Assembly: GCF_003387535.1 (NCBI RefSeq)
Contig: NZ_QUNR01000001.1
Location: forward strand, 372,001-436,000
DNA length: 64,000 bases
DNA from: Paraperlucidibaca baekdonensis
GTDB taxonomy: Bacteria; Pseudomonadota; Gammaproteobacteria; Pseudomonadales; Moraxellaceae
Direction: 5' to 3'
Notes under the pieces: model-generated
Told to the model about the DNA's origin: nothing
Databases searched by the model: none
The model's input: only the letters and a program-made list of their open reading frames with translations
Position numbers and translations under genes: made by a program
In this document: positions 18,711-26,934 of the stretch, in pieces
How positions within the stretch are numbered: the stretch's first letter is position 1
Layout: each line of letters begins with the position of its first letter

Positions 18711-19248
18711 GATGCAAGCACCTCCGTAGGTTCTCTAAACCACGCCGTACCTGTGACTTCACCGAGCCCAGTGGCAGCTTCAATTTTTTCGCCAATTCGC
18801 GATGTGTCAGGCCATGAAAATACGCCAGGCTCAGCGCGCGTTGCTGCGGCGCACCGAGGCCCTGCATGCAGCGCGCGAGATCGGCGGCATCGGCATCGGC
18901 TTGCACCAATTGCAGCGGCGAAGGCTCTTGCGCTTCAATTGCCGACCAATCCATCAGCGACAACTCATCCGTGGGCGCGGGTGCATGACGCAGGCGATCA
19001 ATGCAGCGCCGCCGCACAATGACATTCAGCCAAATCTGCACACTGCCTTTGTCGGCGCTATAGCTTGCTGCCGAGCGCCAAATATTGATGTAGGCCTCCT
19101 GCAGCACCTCTTGCGCATGATCGGCGTTGCGCAACACCGCCATTGCCAGCGCATAAAGCGTGGGCGATGTGGCTTGGTAAAGTTCCTCGAAAGCGCGCTG
19201 ATCACCTTGCGCGGTTGCTGCAATAAGTTCGGCCAAATCGGCAGCCAT
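18697..19248 (-). CDS. ECF sigma factor, SigK/RpoE type
   Basis: 183 residues from the ATG at 19248, two bases after the upstream stop. Region 2 is AFEELYQATSPTLYALAMAVL plus ADHAQEVLQEAYINIWR; region 4 is QRALSLAYFHGLTHRELAKKLKLPLGSVKSQVRRGLENLR with a clear helix-turn-helix. Pairing with an RskA-like anti-sigma places it near the SigK group. It most likely transcribes its own operon. The longer frame to 19272 would run into the preceding gene. Confidence 0.9.
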   Translation of the reverse strand: MAADLAELIAATAQGDQRAFEELYQATSPTLYALAMAVLRNADHAQEVLQEAYINIWRSAASYSADKGSVQIWLNVIVRRRCIDRLRHAPAPTDELSLMDWSAIEAQEPSPLQLVQADADAADLARCMQGLGAPQQRALSLAYFHGLTHRELAKKLKLPLGSVKSQVRRGLENLRRCLHHATV

Positions 19249-19250
19249 GG

Positions 19251-20363
19251 TTACCCCGGAATTAATTGCCACTCAAAAACCCGCTGCACGAGCCAGAGCA
19301 TTGCCACCACGGCAATGAGCCCAGCAAACAACGGAAGCACAATGCGTTTGTATAGTGAACTATGACGAACGAGCCATAGCACAGGAAAAGCTGCCAGCAC
19401 CACGCTGAGCTGACCAAGCTCCACACCCACATTGAAGCCCGCCAGAGCTGATAAGCGCGGGCCTGTGGTGAGCGGTAGGCCTTGCAGCACGCCAGCAAAA
19501 CCGAAGCCGTGGAGCAGGCCAAATCCACCGGCGAGCAGGGCGCGCGAGGCAATAACGCGCGGCCAAATGGTGTGCAGTGCAGCCAGCACAATCGACGCAG
19601 CAATAGCCGACTCAACCCATTGCGACGGCAGATTAACGATCTCCAGGGCCGCCAACGCCAGCGTTAGCGAATGCGCCAGCGTGAAGGCCGTGACAATGGC
19701 CGTGGTCTGCCACAGCGATTGGCGCAATGACGCGGTGGCCTGCCATTGGCCATTGCGCGCAATCAAGCAGGCCGGTAGCAGCAGACAGAGCAAAAATAAA
19801 ACGTGGTCGTAGCCGCTCAGCAAATGATGAATGCCTTCTTGGCTAAAGCGCGTGAAGGTCTGCCAGAGGCTGTCATCGGCGGAGATGACTTGCGGGCCCG
19901 CATCCGGGCGCAGCACGGCGCTGGTGCTGGCGCCATCGCGGCTGAGGGTGAGCAGGCCGCGATGCAGTGCGTCGATGCCGGCCAGCAGTGTGTAATCAAT
20001 ACTCAATGGCGCCTCTGCGCAGCGCATCAGCCAACGCAAGGCGGCGTAGTTGCCATCGCTATACTGCACGATGGCCAAGGGCGCAGACTGGCCAACAGCT
20101 TGGCAATCGGCGATCTGCAAATTGGCCTGCAACAGCGCTTCAATATCGCTCGCGCGCGTGCGCACTTCGCCCCAAGTCAGCTGTTTGTCGTCATTGGCAT
20201 CGAGCACCAGCAGCAGGTCTAAATCGCGCAGCGCGACATCCCAGGCCACCGTGACCACCGGCCCATCTTGGCTGATCGCCAAATAGCTATCGCCGGCTTT
20301 ATGTGCCCACGCCGTGAGGCTAAAAATGCTGAGCGCCAACAGCGCAATCACGCGATAAATCAT
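19251..20363 (-). CDS. HupE/UreJ-family membrane protein with periplasmic EF-hand loop
   Basis: 370 residues. A signal peptide (ending LTAWA) leads to a periplasmic domain of about 160 residues containing DANDDKQLTWGE (55-66), which satisfies the EF-hand loop positions 1, 3, 5, 7, 9 and 12. After this comes a membrane part with about seven helices including SGYDHVLFLLCLLLPACL, TAFTLAHSLTLALAAL and GGFGLLHGFGFAGVLQGL, the His-rich pattern of HupE/UreJ_2 proteins. Relatives are thought to move or bind metals such as nickel or cobalt, but few have been tested. It overlaps the TPR gene start by four bases. Confidence 0.85.
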   Translation of the reverse strand: MIYRVIALLALSIFSLTAWAHKAGDSYLAISQDGPVVTVAWDVALRDLDLLLVLDANDDKQLTWGEVRTRASDIEALLQANLQIADCQAVGQSAPLAIVQYSDGNYAALRWLMRCAEAPLSIDYTLLAGIDALHRGLLTLSRDGASTSAVLRPDAGPQVISADDSLWQTFTRFSQEGIHHLLSGYDHVLFLLCLLLPACLIARNGQWQATASLRQSLWQTTAIVTAFTLAHSLTLALAALEIVNLPSQWVESAIAASIVLAALHTIWPRVIASRALLAGGFGLLHGFGFAGVLQGLPLTTGPRLSALAGFNVGVELGQLSVVLAAFPVLWLVRHSSLYKRIVLPLFAGLIAVVAMLWLVQRVFEWQLIPG

Positions 20364-21490
20364 GGCGCCACCGTGGTGTAGTGGTCTTCAAAGCCGGTGC
20401 TGCTCAGCCAGTCGCGCAAGATTTTGGCATCGCTAGCGGAATTCGCGGCGCGGGCGGCGCGTGCATATACACGGAAATCGGCGGTTTCGCGCTGGTTTTG
20501 CCAATTGCGCACGGCATAGCGCAATGCGGTGTCGGGCTGGTTGGCCACATCCAGATAAAATAGCGCGAGCTCACGTTCGTGGCCGGCTTCATCACGCGCT
20601 AAAAATGCCTGCCAACGTGCTTCGGCCTGGGCCTGCGTGGCTTTTGCGCTGGTGCGCTGGAGTTGTTTTTCAACGCGCGCGAGTTGCGTTAGTAGGCCAT
20701 CGTGGGCTCGCCACGGCGTGAGCAATTGCTCGGCCTCGGCAAAGCGCTGCTGGCGATACAGCCAGTCGGCATAGGCGCCAACCGCTTCTGCACCCGAGGG
20801 CTGCGCGGCTTGGTATGCGCGCTCGGCCTGCTCGGTGCGCTGCAAGCGATCGGCAATATCGGCCTGGCTCAGCCACCACCACGCGGCTTGTTGCGGCGTA
20901 AACCCGAGTGCTTTCGCAGGAACTTTTTCAAGCGCGGCAAGCGCTTTTTGCGCCTTGCCAGTCGCGCCATCGACCTGTGCTTGGCAGATCAGCGCAAACG
21001 GCAGTGTCTCCAAGCCTTTGAGCGCATGGCAGCGCTGGCGGGCCAAGGTATTGTTGCCTTGCACTTGAGCAATGGAGGCGCTCAGCAGCACGGCCTCGGC
21101 GGTATTGGTTTGCGTGGCAATGAGCCGCGCCAAGACCTTTTCTGCGGCGGTGAAACGATGATTGGCCTGCAGCAGTCGCGCCTGCGTAAGTTGCACGCGC
21201 GGATGACCGGGCTGGCTTGTCAGCCACGGCGCTAGCTGCGCTTCGGCATAGCCCAAATAGCGCGGGTCGCCGGAGCGGCGCGCTTCGCTCAGTAACTGGG
21301 CAATGCTATCTAGCGAGGCTGGTAGCGCCTCGCGCGAGGAAGAAGGGGGTGCCACCGACGGGCGTGGGCCCGCCGGCAGCGATTCCAACACCACGTCATC
21401 GCTACTCGGAATGAGCAGTGCGCGTGGTGCGCTCGCCGCACCTAACGGCACGACGAGCAGTAACGACACAAGAAAACGCCATCGGATCAT
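20360..21490 (-). CDS. Exported TPR-repeat protein
   Basis: 376 residues. The N-terminus MIRWRFLVSLLLVVPLGAASA is a signal peptide. A Pro/Ser-rich linker follows, then repeated helical pairs of TPR type (for example TQARLLQANHRFTAAEKVLARL, ADIADRLQRTEQAERAYQAA, ADWLYRQQRFAEAEQLL). Such scaffolds bind partner proteins. It probably acts in the periplasm with the operon products. ATGA overlaps couple it to the small lipoprotein before it and the HupE gene after it. No catalytic motif is visible. Confidence 0.75.
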   Translation of the reverse strand: MIRWRFLVSLLLVVPLGAASAPRALLIPSSDDVVLESLPAGPRPSVAPPSSSREALPASLDSIAQLLSEARRSGDPRYLGYAEAQLAPWLTSQPGHPRVQLTQARLLQANHRFTAAEKVLARLIATQTNTAEAVLLSASIAQVQGNNTLARQRCHALKGLETLPFALICQAQVDGATGKAQKALAALEKVPAKALGFTPQQAAWWWLSQADIADRLQRTEQAERAYQAAQPSGAEAVGAYADWLYRQQRFAEAEQLLTPWRAHDGLLTQLARVEKQLQRTSAKATQAQAEARWQAFLARDEAGHERELALFYLDVANQPDTALRYAVRNWQNQRETADFRVYARAARAANSASDAKILRDWLSSTGFEDHYTTVAP

Positions 21491-21696
21491 AGTGCGTTGG
21501 GCTCACCAGTCTCTGGTGTGCCCGCCACGGCTTTATCGAACAACGCTTGCGATGGCTCGGTGGTTTCCGGCGTGTCGTTAATCAGCGCGCGAACCTGCGC
21601 CACGATGCCGACATCCTCACGGTTACTATCGCCCCCACAGGCCGCCAGTGTTAGCGCGGCTGCCGTAGCTAAGGCGAGTTTGGTATGAATTTTCAT
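21487..21696 (-). CDS. Small lipoprotein of the sigma-factor operon
   Basis: 69 residues from the ATG at 21696, chosen because AGGAG lies at good spacing; an upstream GTG at 21702 is too close to it. The signal peptide ends LTLAAC with the lipidated Cys near residue 20, followed by GGDSN. The mature part of about 50 residues is acidic and Thr/Pro-rich (NDTPETTEPSQALFDKAVAGTPETGEP). I recognise no family. It lies 12 bases after the DUF4331 gene and overlaps the TPR gene by four bases, so it is part of the system rather than a stray frame. Confidence 0.75.
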   Translation of the reverse strand: MKIHTKLALATAAALTLAACGGDSNREDVGIVAQVRALINDTPETTEPSQALFDKAVAGTPETGEPNAL

Positions 21697-21708
21697 AGCC
21701 ACTCTCCT

Positions 21709-23220
21709 TTATTTTGTTGATGCGCGAGCATCAGCGTCAGGCGAGCCGGACAGTGGGGTTGTCAAGTATGGAAATACGTTATCAAATTGAGTCGCTTCTT
21801 GTAGTACGCCATCAGTAAACTGAAGGCCACCAGACGGCGCGACAGCCGAATCGCTGGCGTTTAACACACCCATAGCTACGCGCAGCTCAATATCAACAAC
21901 GTCGTCGCCTGGCCGGCGACCGTTAGGGAAACCGGCAGTATCCATAGCTAGCACACCAAGTCGCTCCTGCATCGCAGCAGGTTTCGCATCGATGCTGGTA
22001 TTTAGACGTAACATTTCTGCGCCTTGAACATTGGCTGGTTGGTTAAGCATTGGAACACCGGTTAAAAATGCAGCTACCAAGTCTGTTCTTGGGAAATTTG
22101 TTGGTGCACCTGTTCCAAAAAGAGCTTCAATCAGAAATGGTAGCGATGGATTGGTCACATAATCTGCAAATTGCGCATCGTCTTTCGGTTGACTTGCATT
22201 GAACTTGTCCTTGTCTTTCAGGCCAATGATGACTTCGTTTACCAACGGCATACCTAGGCGTGACACCTGTGTCCAAGCCCCACCTTCTTTACTGGCTGTG
22301 TTGTTACTTTGTGGTTTTGGATTCAACAGGCGCGCTTGACGCACACTGGCGGTTGTCCAGCCACCAATAACAGGATCAGATCCGCTGGTTAAACAACTTT
22401 TCGGCACTTCCATTGCCAATGTGGTGACGTTTTTATCGGCCAGATCATTTTTGGCGTTTTCAGCGCTCTCAGCGCCAGCAAGCAGCTCAACTGCTGGTGC
22501 TGCAATATTGATCAAGTCAAATGTTTCACCCAAATTCACTGCGAATGAGTCTTTTCGCTGACCAACAAATAACCTGGCCTGCATGTCACATCCTGGAATG
22601 TTTACGTTGTAGACAAATTTAGCAGCATAGCCTGCATAGTCAGGAATAGTTGCTGCACCAATATTGTCGACTGGTTTGGCAAATGTGCTGCTGCCACCGC
22701 TTGCATTTGTAATCGGAAGACGAGAGCTGCTTGCACCACGGCGCGGGCCACGAACGACTGTTACTGTGAACTCTTCATTTACATTCAAAGTTGGTTCAGT
22801 TGCACTTTTGGGGATGAAGTTAACGATTGGAATGGAGATATCTTTGCCGCCAACAGGAACGGTGATATCCGCCAGATTGTTTTTAAAGCGGAATTGGAAC
22901 GTAATGTCCTCCACCGCATCGCCATCGTTATCAATGTGAATCTCATACAGCGCATTGGGGTCTAACGAGAAATAGTTCGGTCCGCCGTAGGCATCTTGCA
23001 GGGGCAGGTAGTTGGCGATCAGTGTGACCCATTTATCTCGGCCCTGCTCGTAGCTGTTGAACATGTAAAAGTCGGTGCCATCGACTTTGGGTTGGCTGGT
23101 GATGTAGGGCGCTTCACGGTGGCTTGAGGCCTGCACCGTGGTCACGGTGGCGGCGCTGGCCAGTAGCATCATGCTCACAAGTGGCAGTAGGCGCGGGCGT
23201 TTACTCATTTTATTGGTCAT
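21709..23220 (-). CDS. DUF4331 family exported protein
   Basis: 503 residues. A signal peptide ends near TVQA, and the mature protein begins SSHREAPYIT, the hallmark of DUF4331, followed by KVDGTDFYMFNSYE and a long beta-rich body (DPNALYEIHIDNDGDAVEDITFQFRF). DNDGDAVED is a calcium-type acidic loop. The family is secreted and of unknown function. It is the first gene of the seven-gene operon, with GGAG seven bases before the ATG and a candidate ECF promoter 44 bases upstream. Base composition is visibly lower in GC than the genes downstream. Confidence 0.85.
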   Translation of the reverse strand: MTNKMSKRPRLLPLVSMMLLASAATVTTVQASSHREAPYITSQPKVDGTDFYMFNSYEQGRDKWVTLIANYLPLQDAYGGPNYFSLDPNALYEIHIDNDGDAVEDITFQFRFKNNLADITVPVGGKDISIPIVNFIPKSATEPTLNVNEEFTVTVVRGPRRGASSSRLPITNASGGSSTFAKPVDNIGAATIPDYAGYAAKFVYNVNIPGCDMQARLFVGQRKDSFAVNLGETFDLINIAAPAVELLAGAESAENAKNDLADKNVTTLAMEVPKSCLTSGSDPVIGGWTTASVRQARLLNPKPQSNNTASKEGGAWTQVSRLGMPLVNEVIIGLKDKDKFNASQPKDDAQFADYVTNPSLPFLIEALFGTGAPTNFPRTDLVAAFLTGVPMLNQPANVQGAEMLRLNTSIDAKPAAMQERLGVLAMDTAGFPNGRRPGDDVVDIELRVAMGVLNASDSAVAPSGGLQFTDGVLQEATQFDNVFPYLTTPLSGSPDADARASTK

Positions 23221-23263
23221 CTTGACACTCCACGAGGGTGTTGGGTTTAGTCGTTGCCTTAGC

Positions 23264-23291
23264 TATACGCGAGAGTGCCGACTTTGGATGC
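23264..23291 (-). promoter_or_regulatory. Candidate ECF (SigK-type) promoter of the DUF4331-receptor operon
   Basis: On the reverse strand GCATCC (23291-23286) and CGTATA (23269-23264) are separated by 16 bases, and the downstream box lies 44 bases before the DUF4331 start. The upstream box resembles the CCATCC -35 element described for mycobacterial SigK. An RskA-type anti-sigma in the same operon makes autoregulation likely. No good housekeeping promoter is seen there. This is inference from one site. Confidence 0.4.
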
Positions 23292-23367
23292 CTTTTTAAC
23301 GAAACATTCACGATGAGTGGTCATTTCGACCGTTCATCGCGTAGTCTAGCCGCCACTTGCCGACAAA

Positions 23368-24276
23368 ATGAGCACCGCTATGGCCACGCTACGCACCCCC
23401 GACTCGCGCTTTGCCGATCTGCCCGACTACCCCTTTGCCGCGAATTATTGCGAGCTCGCGCCCAGCGGCCTGCGCATGCATTACGTCGATGAAGGCCCGC
23501 GCGATGCCAAGCCGGTGCTCATGCTGCACGGCGAGCCGACCTGGAGCTATTTGTACCGACACATGATTCCGCTGGTCGCCGCTGAGGGCAGTCGCGTGAT
23601 TGCGCCCGACCTCATTGGCTTTGGTAAGTCCGACAAGCCCAGTGGCATTAAAGATTACAGTTACGCCAACCACATGGCGTGGCTGACCAATCTGATCATT
23701 CAGCTCGACCTGCGCGACATCACGCTGGTCTGCCAAGACTGGGGTTCACTGCTTGGCTTGCGTTTGGCGGCGGAGCATCCGGAGCGTTTTGCCGCCATCG
23801 TTGTGGGCAATGGCATGTTGCCGACTGGCGATCAGGCCATGCCCAAGGCCTTTAAGATTTGGAAAAATTTCGCGCTTTATAGCCCGTGGTTTCCGATTGC
23901 ACGCATTGTTGCCTCGGGCTGCTTTAATAGCCTGAGTCCAGCTGAGCGCGCCGCCTACGACGCGCCATTTCCGAGCAGTCGCTACAAGGCCGGTGCGCGT
24001 GCCTTCCCGCGCTTAGTGCCGACCACGCCGAATGATCCCGCCACCACCGCCAACCGCGCGGCTTGGCAGGTATTGGAGCAATGGCACAAGCCATTTTTGA
24101 CCTGCTTCAGTAAGGGTGATCCGATCACGCGCGGCGGCGATACTTATATGCAAGCGCGCATTCCGGGTGCGGCGGGTCAGCCACACATTACTGTGCGCGG
24201 CGGGCATTTCTTGCAGGAAAACTCGCCGAAAGAGCTGAGTGCGGCGATTAACGCGCTGGTGAAAACGCTGCGTTAA
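23368..24276 (+). CDS. Haloalkane dehalogenase (HLD-I type)
   Basis: 302 residues of the alpha/beta-hydrolase fold. The nucleophile is Asp124 in CQDWGS, with halide-binding Trp125; [11 protein letters not shown] supplies Glu56 at the oxyanion loop. Asp251 (SKGDPIT) and His280 (GGHFLQE) complete the triad. Numbering and spacing match DhlA of Xanthobacter almost residue for residue, placing it in subfamily I. It hydrolyses carbon-halogen bonds to alcohols; epoxide hydrolase is unlikely with the DW pair. Divergent from the DUF4331 operon across 147 bases. The ATG at 23368 lacks a good ribosome-binding site; 23380 is an alternative. Confidence 0.88.
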   Translation: MSTAMATLRTPDSRFADLPDYPFAANYCELAPSGLRMHYVDEGPRDAKPVLMLHGEPTWSYLYRHMIPLVAAEGSRVIAPDLIGFGKSDKPSGIKDYSYANHMAWLTNLIIQLDLRDITLVCQDWGSLLGLRLAAEHPERFAAIVVGNGMLPTGDQAMPKAFKIWKNFALYSPWFPIARIVASGCFNSLSPAERAAYDAPFPSSRYKAGARAFPRLVPTTPNDPATTANRAAWQVLEQWHKPFLTCFSKGDPITRGGDTYMQARIPGAAGQPHITVRGGHFLQENSPKELSAAINALVKTLR

Positions 24277-24350
24277 TCATCGCTCGCGCATCCACACCGA
24301 CGCGTCCGCGCGCTATCATGGCGCCCTGTTTAGCTTCGGAAAGGTTGGTC

Positions 24351-24998
24351 ATGCGCGAGTATCAACGCGAGTTTATTGAGTTTGCCCTCAGCCAAGGTGT
24401 GCTGCGTTTTGGCAGCTTCACGCTGAAATCGGGCCGGCAATCCCCATATTTCTTCAATGCCGGGCTGTTTAATACCGGCAAGCGCCTGGCCGCGCTCGGG
24501 CAGTTTTACGCCGCCGCCATCATCGATCATCAGCTCGATGGCGATGTGCTGTTTGGCCCGGCCTATAAAGGCATTCCCATTGCTTCGGCCACCGCGGTGC
24601 AGCTCTCCGAGCATTTTGGCCGCGATATGCCGTGGTGCTTCAACCGCAAAGAAGCCAAAGATCACGGCGAAGGTGGCCTGATTGTCGGCTCGCCGCTGGC
24701 CGGCCGGGTGCTCATCATCGATGACGTGATTACGGCCGGCACCGCCATTCGCGAGGTCATGCAGCTGGTGCAAGATGCGCGCGCGCAAGCGGTTGGCGTG
24801 CTGGTTGCGGTTGATCGCCAAGAGCGTGGCAAGGGCATGCTCTCGGCCATTCAAGAGGTGGAGCGCGACTTTGATATTCCGGTGGTGTCGATTATTCGGT
24901 TTGAGCAGCTCATTACGTATATTGAGCAAACGGGGCAGCACGCCGAGCATCTCGATGCCATGCGCGCTTATCGCGATCAATTCGGGGTGGTGGCGTAA
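24351..24998 (+). CDS. pyrE: Orotate phosphoribosyltransferase
   Basis: 215 residues from the ATG at 24351 (GGAAAGG upstream); the longer frame from 24318 is rejected. It makes OMP from orotate and PRPP, the fifth step of pyrimidine synthesis. The PRPP-binding motif [16 protein letters not shown] (about 118-133) and the flexible-loop [13 protein letters not shown] are intact, and [23 protein letters not shown] is the typical start. In Pseudomonas it lies next to crc. Here it is followed 39 bases later by gshB. Confidence 0.95.
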   Translation: MREYQREFIEFALSQGVLRFGSFTLKSGRQSPYFFNAGLFNTGKRLAALGQFYAAAIIDHQLDGDVLFGPAYKGIPIASATAVQLSEHFGRDMPWCFNRKEAKDHGEGGLIVGSPLAGRVLIIDDVITAGTAIREVMQLVQDARAQAVGVLVAVDRQERGKGMLSAIQEVERDFDIPVVSIIRFEQLITYIEQTGQHAEHLDAMRAYRDQFGVVA

Positions 24999-25037
24999 GC
25001 GCCGCTGCACTCAGCACCCCCAATTTAGGAGTTCCGC

Positions 25038-26006
25038 ATGAAGTTGGCCGTAATGATGGACCCGATCGCTCAGGTCACCTACAAAAAAGACTCAACGCTG
25101 GCCATGCTCTGGGCGGCGGCCAAGCGCGGCCACGAGCTTTGGTATATCGAGCCCGATGGCCTGTCATTGCGCGCTGGCGAGACTTGGGCGCGCATGGCGC
25201 CATTGCAGGTGTTTGAAGACCCCGCGCGTTGGTTTGAGCTCGGCGAATGGATCGAGCAGCCACTCAGCCGCCTCGATGCGCTATTGATGCGTAAAGACCC
25301 GCCATTCGATATGAACTTTATCTACGCCACGTATTTGCTCGAGCGCGCCGAGCAGGCCGGCGTGGTGGTGATCAACAAGCCGCAAGCCTTGCGTGATTGC
25401 AACGAAAAGCTCTTTGCCACAGCCTTTGCCGAATGCATGGTGCCGACCATTGTGAGTTCGCGCTCGCCGGAGCTGCGCGCGTTTATTGCCGCCGAAAAAG
25501 ATGTGATTGTGAAGCCGCTCGATGGCATGGGCGGCGCCGGTATTTTTCGCCTCAGCGCTGGCGGCGCCAACATTGGCTCGACGCTGGAGATGCTTACCGA
25601 CATGGGGCAGCGCCCGATCATGGCGCAGCGCTATATTCCCGAGATTAGCGATGGCGATAAGCGTGTGCTGATGATCGACGGCGAGCCCGTGCCCTATGTG
25701 CTCGCGCGCATTCCGCAAGGCGATGAAATTCGCGGCAACTTGGCCGCTGGCGGGCGCGGTGAAGCGCGACCCATCAATGACCATGAGCTGCGCATCGCCA
25801 AGCGCGCGGGTCCTGAGCTACGCCGCCGCGGCTTGCTGTTTGTCGGGCTCGATGTCATTGGCGAATACCTCACCGAGGTCAATGTCACCAGCCCCACCTG
25901 TATTCGTGAGATCGATGCCGCCTATGGCTTTGGCATCGCCGACAAGCTCATTGCCGCTGTTGAAGTGCGCGTGCAGCAACAGCAGTTGGCGCGCTGCGGC
26001 CTATGA
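25038..26006 (+). CDS. gshB: Glutathione synthetase
   Basis: 322 residues, ATP-grasp enzyme joining gamma-glutamylcysteine and glycine. Family segments are visible: MKLAVMMDPIAQVTYKKDST at the start, MRKDPPFDMNFIYATYLLE, KPLDGMGGAGIFRL (ATP-binding), and VNVTSPTCIREID near the C-terminus. GGAG precedes the ATG. Its stop overlaps the start of the tonB-like gene by four bases, and the order gshB-tonB-yqgE-ruvX is that of Pseudomonas. Confidence 0.96.
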   Translation: MKLAVMMDPIAQVTYKKDSTLAMLWAAAKRGHELWYIEPDGLSLRAGETWARMAPLQVFEDPARWFELGEWIEQPLSRLDALLMRKDPPFDMNFIYATYLLERAEQAGVVVINKPQALRDCNEKLFATAFAECMVPTIVSSRSPELRAFIAAEKDVIVKPLDGMGGAGIFRLSAGGANIGSTLEMLTDMGQRPIMAQRYIPEISDGDKRVLMIDGEPVPYVLARIPQGDEIRGNLAAGGRGEARPINDHELRIAKRAGPELRRRGLLFVGLDVIGEYLTEVNVTSPTCIREIDAAYGFGIADKLIAAVEVRVQQQQLARCGL

Positions 26007-26863
26007 GTACAGCGGTCGTCACGCCAGCCGATCGGCTCACCTTCACGCTGGTGTTGGCGCTGCTGCTGCATGCGCTGTTGCTGTTTGGCATTCGTTTTGT
26101 GCCGCCAGCGGCGCAGGCGGCAACGTCGTTAGAGGTCACCTTGGTGCCCGCCGAAAGCGCGCAGGCGCCGGCGGAAGCAGACTTTATTGCGCAGGCTAAT
26201 CAGCAAGGCAGCGGCACGCTGACCGAGGCGCGCCTATTGAGTACGCGCGAGCTCACGCCCTTGCCCGGTGAGGCCGATGCGCAGCGCAAAAAGGCTGAGC
26301 AAATGGCCGAGCTGCAAACGCCTGAAGCGCTGATTGTTAGTAGCATCGTGTCGCCTGAAAAGACCTCGCCGCCGCCGAAAGAGCGGCCCACGCCGACCAT
26401 CGAAAAGCCACGTGCGGCCCCCGAGGACGCGCAAAGCCGTCGCGACAGTGAAATCGCCGCGCTCGAAGCGCGTTTGTCGGCCAGTCGCCAGGCCTATGCC
26501 AAACGCCCGCGCATTGAAACCATTACGGCGGTGAGCACTAAGGCCGATGCCTGGGCGGCGTATTTGGAGACATTTAGGCTGCGCATCGAGGCCGTGGGAA
26601 ATGCCAATTATCCAGCGCAAGCACGCGCGCAGCAGCTCGAGGGCCAAGTGCGCTTGCTGGTGGCGATTTTGCCGAATGGCCGTGTGCAGCGTATAGATGT
26701 GCTGCAATCATCTGGCCGACGGGTGCTCGACCAAGCCGCGAAAGCCTCGGTGCGAGAGGCGCAGCCATTTGATGCGTTTCCGCTGGTGCAGCAGGGCCAG
26801 GTCGATGTCTTGCAGATCATTCGCACATGGCGCTTTTCCGGTGGCCTAAAAACCACGCAATAA
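26003..26863 (+). CDS. TonB-like energy transducer
   Basis: 286 residues: one N-terminal transmembrane helix (LTFTLVLALLLHALLLFGIRF, about 12-32), a charged and Pro-rich periplasmic spacer (SPPPKERPTPTIEKP near 118), a coiled segment, and a C-terminal TonB domain (QLEGQVRLLVAILPNGRVQ, then ASVREAQPFDAFP). It should pass proton-motive energy from ExbBD to outer-membrane receptors. No exbB or exbD is in the window. It is the likely energiser for receptors such as the one at 15923, though this is not shown. It overlaps gshB by four bases. Confidence 0.85.
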   Translation: MSTAVVTPADRLTFTLVLALLLHALLLFGIRFVPPAAQAATSLEVTLVPAESAQAPAEADFIAQANQQGSGTLTEARLLSTRELTPLPGEADAQRKKAEQMAELQTPEALIVSSIVSPEKTSPPPKERPTPTIEKPRAAPEDAQSRRDSEIAALEARLSASRQAYAKRPRIETITAVSTKADAWAAYLETFRLRIEAVGNANYPAQARAQQLEGQVRLLVAILPNGRVQRIDVLQSSGRRVLDQAAKASVREAQPFDAFPLVQQGQVDVLQIIRTWRFSGGLKTTQ

Positions 26864-26934
26864 ACCGCTGCTAGCGTGTAAATGTCCGAGACTTGCCCCT
26901 TGTCAGCACGCGCGCGCGTCCCCATAGTGGCTAT

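Noticed and set aside
24288-24319. A second SigK-type promoter before pyrE (GCATCC then CGCTATCAT)
   Set aside because: Spacing is 20 bases and the CGTA box is missing; pyrE is a housekeeping gene.
24330-25010. A 226-residue reading frame opposite pyrE
   Set aside because: It mirrors the conserved pyrE gene and shows no family motif.
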